Below are positions 57,928 to 64,000 of a stretch of 64,000 nucleotides of DNA, piece after piece. Below the pieces are notes generated by a model. That model saw only the letters and a program-made list of their open reading frames with translations, was not told where the DNA came from and made no database searches. Position numbers and translations under genes: made by a program. This stretch comes from Polyangiaceae bacterium (GTDB lineage Bacteria > Myxococcota_A > Polyangia > Polyangiales > Polyangiaceae): assembly GCA_019637265.1 (NCBI GenBank), contig JAHBVY010000001.1, positions 248,001 to 312,000 of the forward strand, given 5' to 3'. Positions within the stretch are counted from its first letter, which is position 1. Each line of letters begins with the position of its first letter.

Positions 57928-59439
57928 ATGCGACGCCTGCTCTTCTCGTTCTCGCTGGTGTGGTGCGCGGGCTGCGCCGCCGCCAGCGCTGGCCCTGCTC
58001 CGACGACGCCCGAGGCGCCCCCACCCGCGAGCACGGCCCCGCCGCCGGCGCCGGTGCTGGGCTCGCGGGATCCGATCATCCCCGACCCGCCGGCGAGCTG
58101 TGAGGTGTTCAAGACGACGTCCGGCGCCGAGCCCTGCCCCAGCTCGCAGGCCCTCCTCGCGGCGGTGTCCGAGGCCGGGCCCGAGGCGCTGCTCCGCTTC
58201 GAGTCTTGCGAGCGCTTCGAGCCTGGGCTGATCCGCGCCTTGGTCGCGGAGCTGGCCCCGATGGCGTGCGCCGATCTCATCGTAGAATCCGCAGGGAAAA
58301 TCGATCCGCCGCCCGAGCTGCGGGAGGTGCTCACCGCGCTCGGGATCGCGGGCAGGCTGTCGCGGCTGGTCGGTGAGCCGCCGCGGCTCGCGCCCCCCTT
58401 CGACGCCGAGCGCTTCCGCGAGTTCATGCGCTCCCAGCTCGCTCCCTGGCTCACCGCGCAGAGCCAGGCGATCAGCGACCTGGCCAAGACGGGCGCCGGG
58501 CTCACCGGCTACGCGCAGGGGGTGGTCGCGATCCAGGCGGGGCTCGCGGACCTACGGATGGTGGAGCTGATGCGCGGCGTCGCGCTGCCGGAGGAGCTGG
58601 CGGGGGACGATGGCCTCGAGGAGGCCTACTTCTCGAGCCTCGATCAGGCGCTCGAGCCGCGTAAGACCCGGGGCCGTGACGCGGCGCTGGTCGGGCTGCG
58701 TCGCTTCCGCGAGCAGGGGGCGATCGAGGACCATCGGCTGAGCCAGGCGCACCGCCTGCTGTCGACGCTCTACAACGGGCGGCGGATCGATCGGCTGAGC
58801 GGGTTGATGCTGCCTCAGCTGGCGAAGCCGGGCTCCGCCACGGCGCTGCCGACGTACTACGCGAACCGGTTGCTCTCGGAAGATGAGCTGACCACTCAGC
58901 TGGGGGCGGTGGTGACGCGTGGGATCCCCACGCGGCTCAAGGAGCGCGTGGAGGCGCCCGGGCAGAGCTCGGTGTCGCCGGCGCAGCGCCTCGAGTACGC
59001 GCTAGCGGTGGTGCAGCTCGGGCAGCGCTACGTGGCGCAGAGCGAGTTCAAGCGCGCGGCGGCGTTGGCGCAGCCGCTCGCGAGCTCGCCGGGTCGGGTT
59101 GGTGAGATCGCGCGCTTGCTGCGCGCGCTGGGGACGGCGTTCGACGGCGCGCCTCGAGACGCCGCCCACCTGATCCTCCAGGGGCTCGGGGGCTGGCAGC
59201 CGCAGCTCTCGGAGCTCGATCGGCTCGCGGGCGGCGCGGGGGAGGTCGCCGGGATGGCCGGCTTCAACGCCGCGCTGCTGCGCGAGCTCACGGTGCCGGC
59301 GGACGCTGGCGCGGACACCTTCGAGGCGCTGGCGGTGCGCTATGAGCGCGCCTCGGCGAAGCTTGGCGGCGAGCTCGAGGAGCGGGCGCTCGCCAGCGCC
59401 CAGGCGATGCGCGAGACCGCGAAGGCCGTCACGCGCTGA
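57928..59439 (+). CDS. lipoprotein of unknown function
   Basis: 503 aa with a clean lipoprotein signal (MRRLLFSFSLVWCAGC) and a Pro/Ala/Thr linker with two Cys downstream (SCEVFKTTSGAEPC). The rest is mostly helical, Leu/Ala/Arg-rich, without a family motif I recognise. Segments such as LEYALAVVQLGQRYVAQSEF and EIARLLRALGTAFDGAPRDA look like TPR-type helix pairs, so a repeat scaffold is possible. Codon use and length support a real gene. It stands alone between the divergent kinase and a convergent barrel-protein gene. Confidence 0.75.
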   Translation: MRRLLFSFSLVWCAGCAAASAGPAPTTPEAPPPASTAPPPAPVLGSRDPIIPDPPASCEVFKTTSGAEPCPSSQALLAAVSEAGPEALLRFESCERFEPGLIRALVAELAPMACADLIVESAGKIDPPPELREVLTALGIAGRLSRLVGEPPRLAPPFDAERFREFMRSQLAPWLTAQSQAISDLAKTGAGLTGYAQGVVAIQAGLADLRMVELMRGVALPEELAGDDGLEEAYFSSLDQALEPRKTRGRDAALVGLRRFREQGAIEDHRLSQAHRLLSTLYNGRRIDRLSGLMLPQLAKPGSATALPTYYANRLLSEDELTTQLGAVVTRGIPTRLKERVEAPGQSSVSPAQRLEYALAVVQLGQRYVAQSEFKRAAALAQPLASSPGRVGEIARLLRALGTAFDGAPRDAAHLILQGLGGWQPQLSELDRLAGGAGEVAGMAGFNAALLRELTVPADAGADTFEALAVRYERASAKLGGELEERALASAQAMRETAKAVTR

Positions 59440-59465
59440 GCTCCGCGTCGAAGGGGCGGCCTGGG

Positions 59466-59570
59466 CGTATCCGCGAGGAAACGCTCACACTCAGTACGCC
59501 CAGCGCGCCCAGCGCACGCGCCCAAGTCGTATCCGCGAGGAAACGCTCATACTCAGTGTACGCCCAGCGC
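59466..59570. repeat. two direct repeats of about 41-43 bp
   Basis: Copies 59466-59506 and 59528-59570 share CGTATCCGCGAGGAAACGCT followed by CA(C/T)ACTCAGT and ACGCCCAGCGC. The second copy has a 2-nt insertion (GT). They are separated by 21 bp in the space between convergent genes. Not a CRISPR (only two copies). Confidence 0.8.
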
Positions 59571-59585
59571 ACGCACCCTCGGGCG

Positions 59586-60668
59586 CTATTGCCCGTCGAA
59601 GCTGAAGCCGATGCGCAGCCCGCCGCGCAGGAAGTGGGCGCGCTCGCGTCCGCCGTTCGTCGGGTAATACTCGTAGGCCACGGCGAGCCCCGCCCACGGC
59701 AAGATCCCGCGCGTGCGCAGCGTCCACAGGCCGAGCCCGGCGCCGAGGCGCCCCCCGAAGCTCACGTTCCCGTTGTCCGCTTGAAACAGCGAGACGGCGG
59801 CGGCCTCGAGCTCGTAGTGCCAGCTCCCGTCTCGGTAGCGGATCAAGGCGGGGATGGCGGGGAAGTAGTTGAGCACGAACTGCGAGGGCTGAGCGCCCGG
59901 CTTGAGCATGGCGCCGCCTCCGAACTCACCGCCGAAGAGCAGGGTGAGCGGCCCGTTCAGGTTCTTCCCGAGGAGCACGCGCCCGGTGCCGCCGCCCCCG
60001 TAAGTCCAGAGCCCCTCGGTTTGCCGGAGCTGCAAGAGGCCCCCCGTCTCCAGGTTCAGCGTGAAGCGCCCGTAGTTCGTCTGCCTCCCGGTGAAGCCCG
60101 CCTCGGGCCGCACCCAGAAGGGACAGTCGGCGGGCGCGCCGTCGAGCGCCAGCTCCAGCAGCTGGCGCGCTCGGGCTCGGTGGAGCGCGCGCTTCACCTC
60201 CGCGTCGGCTTCACCCTTCGCCTCGAACAGCGCCTCGGGATCACCCACCTCCGCGGCGCGCCGCGTGGTGATCGTGAGCGCCGCGCGGCGCGCCGCCTCG
60301 GGGGTGCGGCACACGCTCTCGAGCAAGAGCGGGTAGGTTTCGTCGAGCTCCCGCGGATCCAAGAACCACCCGCTGCTCTCTTGCGCGGCGACGATGCGCT
60401 CGAGGTCGAGCAGCAGCCCCTCGGTGGCCCGGCGGTGCTCGTCGGTCAGCTCAGCTGCTGAGTCGCTCACCTCGCCCGAGTCACCCGCATCAGTCAGTTT
60501 AGCTGTCGAGTCACCCTGGGAGCCGGCCAAGTCAGCGTCGCTGTCTTCATCGGCGGTGGCGCCCGCCAGGGCAGGGGAGCCGAAGGCGAGCAGCAGGGCC
60601 ACCGCAGCAGCCCCAGCGCGCGTGGGCAGGCCGCGCGCGCGCTTCGGTGATGGGCTGGCGGTGAGCAT
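59586..60668 (-). CDS. outer-membrane beta-barrel protein with helical N-terminal part
   Basis: 360 aa from ATG 60668; the longer start adds residues before the signal peptide. Signal: AAAVALLLAFGSPALA. Residues about 30-75 are acidic and low-complexity (DEDSDADLAGSQGDSTAKL). About 75-180 are helical (RRATEGLLLDLERIVAAQES, AEVKRALHRARARQLLELAL). The last 180 form a barrel of alternating strands (YGRFTLNLETGGLLQLRQTE, GPLTLLFGGEFGGGAML, ALIRYRDGSWHYELEAAAVS, GGLRIGFSFDGQ). No known family recognised. Probably periplasmic helical domain plus an outer-membrane barrel. Confidence 0.72.
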   Translation of the reverse strand: MLTASPSPKRARGLPTRAGAAAVALLLAFGSPALAGATADEDSDADLAGSQGDSTAKLTDAGDSGEVSDSAAELTDEHRRATEGLLLDLERIVAAQESSGWFLDPRELDETYPLLLESVCRTPEAARRAALTITTRRAAEVGDPEALFEAKGEADAEVKRALHRARARQLLELALDGAPADCPFWVRPEAGFTGRQTNYGRFTLNLETGGLLQLRQTEGLWTYGGGGTGRVLLGKNLNGPLTLLFGGEFGGGAMLKPGAQPSQFVLNYFPAIPALIRYRDGSWHYELEAAAVSLFQADNGNVSFGGRLGAGLGLWTLRTRGILPWAGLAVAYEYYPTNGGRERAHFLRGGLRIGFSFDGQ

Positions 60669-60755
60669 GGCCCGAAGGCGTGGGGCACCCGGGCGGGCAG
60701 CGCAAGGCAAAATGTCGCACGCAGGTGCTGGAGGCCGCGCTGGGCCGCTCGCCGC

Positions 60756-61349
60756 GTGTTCCTCGCTGTGAGCTCGATCACCACGCGCCGTGAGCGAGGA
60801 AGTGGCAGGCTCCGCCTCGTGTCCTGGATTGGTGCACGTGGCCCCTGGCTCTTGCTCTTGGCCGCCCTCGGTTGGAGTGGGCTGTCACTCTGGCTCGGCG
60901 TCTCCGGGCTCGCCCCCACGCGCGCGCCGTGGCTCGGCGTGAAGCTCCTACGCGTGGCGCCGGAGGACTGGTACTTCGCCCAGGCGCTGCTCATCCCCGC
61001 GGTGCTCACCGCTCAGGTGCTCGTGATGGCTCGCGTCGGCGTCTGGTTCGCGCAGCGTCGCGGCGTGGTGATGCGCGCCGCGCGCTTCGCGCGTCCGCTC
61101 GCCGGGAGCCTCGGGCTCTCGCTCCTGCTCGGCCTCGTCATCCCCGATCTGCTCGCGTTCGCGCTGTGGGGTCAGGATGGCTTACGAAGCGCGCTGCGGG
61201 TGACGGCGCTCGCGACGCCAGTCCTCGCGCTCGCCTTGGTGAGCGCCACTGTCCGCCGCGTGCTCATCACGGGCTGGCTCGCCAGCGTGGGCATCGCCTG
61301 GGTGATGCTCCTCCTGCAAGCGGTGTTGGGCGGGCTGTTGCTGCGTTGA
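60756..61349 (+). CDS. small polytopic membrane protein
   Basis: 197 aa with five hydrophobic segments (PWLLLLAALGWSGLSLWLGV, FAQALLIPAVLTAQVLVMA, SLGLSLLLGLVIPDLLAFAL, TALATPVLALALVSATV, LASVGIAWVMLLLQAVLGG) and basic loops, so an inner-membrane protein. It resembles Yip1-like small membrane proteins in layout only. The start is uncertain: GTG 60756 or GTG 60768. Divergent from the barrel-protein gene with a short gap. Confidence 0.7.
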   Translation: MFLAVSSITTRRERGSGRLRLVSWIGARGPWLLLLAALGWSGLSLWLGVSGLAPTRAPWLGVKLLRVAPEDWYFAQALLIPAVLTAQVLVMARVGVWFAQRRGVVMRAARFARPLAGSLGLSLLLGLVIPDLLAFALWGQDGLRSALRVTALATPVLALALVSATVRRVLITGWLASVGIAWVMLLLQAVLGGLLLR

Positions 61350-61449
61350 TCGGGCTCATCGCCGCGCGGCGTCAGCGGGGGCGCACCAACGCCGTGCACA
61401 GCGCCAAGGTGGTGTCGGGCGGCGCCGCAGCGGCATCCTTCGGCTTTTC

Positions 61450-61464
61450 TTTTGGGGGTTGGAC
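61450..61464 (+). repeat. dispersed G-run repeat, variant
   Basis: TTTTGGGGGTTGGAC, continuing GAGAG. It matches the 19-mer family through GGACG. It is downstream of, and in the same direction as, the membrane-protein gene at 60756-61349. Confidence 0.6.
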
Positions 61465-61543
61465 GAGAGTCGCCTTCACCCGCCTTCGCGTGGCACCACC
61501 GTGGCGCGATTGACATGGCGCCCGAGCCCCCTTACCTGGTGCC

Positions 61544-62539
61544 ATGCTCGCCGCGCGGATCCATGCGTACGGTCCCCCGGAGGTGCTCCAGGTCGAGCAG
61601 ATCGAGCCCCCTCCGTGCGGTCCGCGTGACGTGCTGATCGAGGTGCACGCGTCCAGCGTGAACCCGGTCGACTTCAAGATCCGCGCGGGGCTCCAGCGCG
61701 GCGTCATTCGTTACCGCCTGCCGTGGACCTTGGGGCTCGACGTGTCGGGCGTGGTGAAAGAGGTGGGGGAGCGCGTGACCGAGTTCCGGGTGGGGGACGA
61801 GGTGGTCAGCTCACCTACTCATCGCCGCGCGGGGACCTACGCCGAGTACGTGGCGGTGGACGCGGCTCAGGTGGCGAAGAAGCCAGCTCGGCTGACTCAT
61901 GGCGAGGCGGCGAGCCTGCCGCTCGTGAGCCTGACGGCGTGGGAGGCCCTGGCGCGCTACGGGCGGCTCGGGGTGGGGCAGCGCGTGCTCATCCAAGCGG
62001 GCTCGGGTGGCGTGGGGAGCGTCGCGATCCAGTTGGCGCGGCACCTCGGCGCGAGCGAGGTCATCACCACCACCAGCACCCGCAACGTCGCGCTCTGCGA
62101 GTCGCTCGGCGCCACGCGCGTCATCGACTACACCCAGGAAGACTACCGGGAGCTGTCGGGGCTCGACTTGGTGCTCGACGCGCTCGGTGGGGAGCACCAG
62201 CGCGCGGCGCTGAGCATCCTGAGGCGCGGCGGCGCCGTGGCGTCCATCGTGGCGGGGATCCCGGAGGCGACCCAGGCGTATGGCCCGAACCTCGGCGTTC
62301 TGGTGGCTGGCCTGAAGCTGCTGGCGTTCTCCCTGGGCGCGCGCCTGCGCGGCCGCCGCAGCGCCAACGTGATGCGGCGGAGCGATGGGGAGACGCTCTC
62401 GCGGCTGTGTCAGCTGGCGGAGGAGGGCGTCCTCCGCCCGGTGATCGACCGCGAGTTCGCGCTCGCCGACATCGCCGCGGCGCACCGCTACGCCGAGACG
62501 GGGCGCGCGCGCGGTAAAGTGGTCATCGCCGTGCGCTGA
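61544..62539 (+). CDS. NAD(P)-dependent quinone-oxidoreductase-like MDR enzyme
   Basis: 331 aa medium-chain dehydrogenase/reductase of the zinc-free type. The N-terminal catalytic domain (MLAARIHAYGPPEVLQVEQI, VNPVDFKIRAGLQ, LGLDVSGVVKEVG) lacks the zinc ligands of alcohol dehydrogenases. The Rossmann part has the cofactor loop IQAGSGGVGSVAIQLARHLG. The enzyme reduces quinones or enones with NADPH. C-terminal FALADIAAAHRYAETGRARG is typical of the family. Stands alone; substrate unknown. Confidence 0.92.
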   Translation: MLAARIHAYGPPEVLQVEQIEPPPCGPRDVLIEVHASSVNPVDFKIRAGLQRGVIRYRLPWTLGLDVSGVVKEVGERVTEFRVGDEVVSSPTHRRAGTYAEYVAVDAAQVAKKPARLTHGEAASLPLVSLTAWEALARYGRLGVGQRVLIQAGSGGVGSVAIQLARHLGASEVITTTSTRNVALCESLGATRVIDYTQEDYRELSGLDLVLDALGGEHQRAALSILRRGGAVASIVAGIPEATQAYGPNLGVLVAGLKLLAFSLGARLRGRRSANVMRRSDGETLSRLCQLAEEGVLRPVIDREFALADIAAAHRYAETGRARGKVVIAVR

Positions 62540-62616
62540 CAGCTCAGCTGACGAGCGCCTCGCAGCGCTCCCGCACGCCGACATCCCGGCGCCACGCAGC
62601 GCACTGCCAAACCCCC

Positions 62617-62639
62617 AAAAAAACCAGGTCACTCCGACC
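62617..62639 (-). terminator. weak terminator with T-run and G-run motif
   Basis: On the minus strand GGTC-GGAGT-GACC is followed by TGG and seven T (62623-62617), then GGGGGTTTGGCAG. It lies about 75 nt downstream of the ABC permease gene. The stem is only 4 bp, so evidence is mainly the T-run. Confidence 0.35.
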
Positions 62640-62714
62640 GTCCACCGAGGTGCAGCGACAGACAGCTCGGCTGACGAACGCCCTCGCGAGTTGCGTTTGG
62701 GATGACTGAGCGCT

Positions 62715-63824
62715 CTAGAAGTCCAGCTTCTGGAAGCGCCAGTACGCGGTGCCGAGGCACGCCGCCATCCACAGGGTGGCGACCAGGAAGGGCTGAAACT
62801 CCAAAATAGGCACGTTGAGCACCGCCGCTGACGCGGCGTCCTCCAGGCGGCCGAAGCCGGGGAAGGCGATCTTCGCGAAGTCACTCACCGCCTTCACGGT
62901 GCTGAAGCTCTCCGCCAGCTCCCCGATCTCCCCGATGCGCTGCGTCCAGCCGACGAAGGTGTCGATGATGAAGTAGAACAGGTAGCCGATGATGATGGCG
63001 AAGGCGGTGCTGCGGGTGAACACGCCGATCCACGCGACCATCGAGTAGAGCAGCGCCGCCGAGAAGATGGTGAGCGGGATGCCGGCGAACAGCCGCCCGT
63101 GCCACACCCCCGTGCGGATCCCGACCCCCACGAAGACCAGCAAATACACCGCGAGCAAGAGCGCGCTGTAGAGCACCATCCCGCCCAAGAACTTCCCGAA
63201 GAACAGCTGCGCGCGGGAGATGGGCTTGCTCACCAAGACGTCCACCGCGCCCGCCGCGAGCATCCCAGGGAAGTACCCGGCGCAGCCCGCGATGAACAGC
63301 CACATGGAGAACTTGAAGAGCAGCCACACGGTCCAGTGCAGCCAAATCTCCACGCCCTTGTCCATCTCGCTGAGGCCCTTGGTGCGCTGGTCCACCACCT
63401 CTTGAGCGGCCTCGAGCTGGCTCGTCTGCAGGTCCTTCAGCTCGCGGCGCTTGTCGTCGATGGCGTTGTTCGCGGCGGTGAGCGCTTCGTCCCCCGGCGT
63501 CCCTGAACGAGCCAGCTCGGCGAAGCGCGCCTGCGCTGCTTCGTACTCCTCGCGCTTCCGGCGCAGGGCCTCGTCGTGCTTGAGCTCCTGGTGGACCAGC
63601 TCGCGGTACTTGGCGTCCCACAGGAAATCGAGGCCGAGGCCCGCCTCTTCGTCGCTGCCGAACGGCAGCGACATCACCTGCTTGCCCTCCGCGTTGTTCT
63701 TCACCTTGAAGCCGGCGAGGAAGCCGATGGCGGTGAGCACCAACACCCCCGCCAGGATGAAGAACACCACCTGCTGCTTGCTCTGGCGCCAGGTGTCTTC
63801 GACGATGGCCAAGAACGCGGTCAT
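62715..63824 (-). CDS. ABC-2 type transporter permease
   Basis: 369 aa. A first membrane helix (QVVFFILAGVLVLTAIGFLA) is followed by a large helical extracytoplasmic segment (about 85-160: LRRKREEYEAAQARFAELAR, NAIDDKRRELKDLQTSQLEA). Five further helices follow in the C-terminal half (e.g. AGCAGYFPGMLAAGAVDVL, YSALLLAVYLLVFVGVGI, TAFAIIIGYLFYFIIDTFV). This matches ABC-2 permeases that work with a separate ATPase. That ATPase gene ends one base inside this start codon (TAATG), so the pair is coupled. Substrate unknown; the coiled insert between helices 1 and 2 is a distinguishing trait. Confidence 0.85.
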   Translation of the reverse strand: MTAFLAIVEDTWRQSKQQVVFFILAGVLVLTAIGFLAGFKVKNNAEGKQVMSLPFGSDEEAGLGLDFLWDAKYRELVHQELKHDEALRRKREEYEAAQARFAELARSGTPGDEALTAANNAIDDKRRELKDLQTSQLEAAQEVVDQRTKGLSEMDKGVEIWLHWTVWLLFKFSMWLFIAGCAGYFPGMLAAGAVDVLVSKPISRAQLFFGKFLGGMVLYSALLLAVYLLVFVGVGIRTGVWHGRLFAGIPLTIFSAALLYSMVAWIGVFTRSTAFAIIIGYLFYFIIDTFVGWTQRIGEIGELAESFSTVKAVSDFAKIAFPGFGRLEDAASAAVLNVPILEFQPFLVATLWMAACLGTAYWRFQKLDF

Positions 63825-64000
63825 TAGCGGGTCCCTCCCACGCCCTGATCTTCCTGGGCGCTGATGACGTCGATGAACGCCTGCTCCAGGTTCGCGGTGC
63901 GCGGGCGAATCGCGAAGATGCTCACGCCGCCGCCGCGCAGGAGGTCGACCACCCGATCGACGTGGCTCGAGTCGGGCAGGGTGATCTCGAATCCGTTGGC
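63824..64000 (-). CDS. ABC transporter ATP-binding protein, C-terminal end only
   Basis: An open frame from the right edge to TAA at 63824-63826 encodes a C-terminal 58-residue tail (FEITLPDSSHVDRVVDLLRG, GGVSIFAIRPRTANLEQAFI, DVISAQED). This is the usual C-terminus of ABC-2-type ATPases (the LEQAF-I motif). The Walker motifs lie outside the window. It overlaps the permease start by one base, so both come from one transcript, ATPase first. Confidence 0.75.
   Translation of the reverse strand, partial: ANGFEITLPDSSHVDRVVDLLRGGGVSIFAIRPRTANLEQAFIDVISAQEDQGVGGTR

Noticed and set aside
59466..59570. Possible CRISPR
   Set aside because: Only two repeat copies, with an indel between them, and no cas genes.

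Overview
The window is GC-rich DNA that looks like a member of the Myxococcota (deltaproteobacterial lineage, Polyangia-like). The signs are a gliding/Nfs-type TPR-FHA gene cluster, cysteine-rich repeat lipoproteins with Gly/Ser linkers, an FHA-domain sigma-54 activator, a Ser/Thr protein kinase, a hybrid PAS histidine kinase, many lipoproteins and long intergenic spacers. No phage, transposase or CRISPR locus is visible. Taxon and functions are inferred from protein sequence alone.

Layout. 1-437 is the 5' end of a cysteine-rich lipoprotein gene (minus). 1162-24637 is a seven-gene plus-strand block that follows the order of the Myxococcus xanthus glt/nfs genes: a secreted TPR protein (GltC position), a 1232-aa TPR protein (GltD/AgmU), a TPR lipoprotein (GltE/AglT), a small secreted protein, an FHA + transmembrane + AgmX/PglI-tail protein (GltG/PglI), a TPR lipoprotein, and a 3782-aa TPR giant (AgmK/GltI-like). 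The block is split by intrinsic terminators, a separate promoter and a 17-bp tandem repeat, so it is several transcription units.

24937-33086 holds a beta-barrel protein, an FHA sigma-54 activator, a TPR/PEGA membrane protein, a low-complexity single-pass protein, an AMIN-amidase, a NUDIX hydrolase and a DksA/TraR protein. 33348-40034 carries uvrA, an FGE-like lipoprotein, two tRNAs with anticodon CAT, a CdsZ-like zinc-ribbon coiled-coil protein and a Ser/Thr kinase. 40296-48996 holds two large cysteine-rich repeat lipoproteins, a second TPR/two-TM protein, a sulfatase-fold lipoprotein and an SGNH lipoprotein.

49044-54955 is metabolic: a fused E1 alpha/beta 2-oxoacid dehydrogenase, convergent with a three-gene biotin-dependent acyl-CoA carboxylase operon (overlaps of 1 and 4 nt). 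55120-64000 contains a PAS hybrid histidine kinase, an unknown lipoprotein, a beta-barrel protein, a small membrane protein, a quinone-oxidoreductase-like enzyme and an ABC-2 permease/ATPase pair cut by the window edge.

The most unusual non-coding signal is a dispersed motif (T-run followed by GGGGGTTGG) at about a dozen sites. Its 19-bp form GGGGGTTGGACGGCACCGC is identical at four unlinked intergenic sites, and one variant lies in frame inside a lipoprotein gene.
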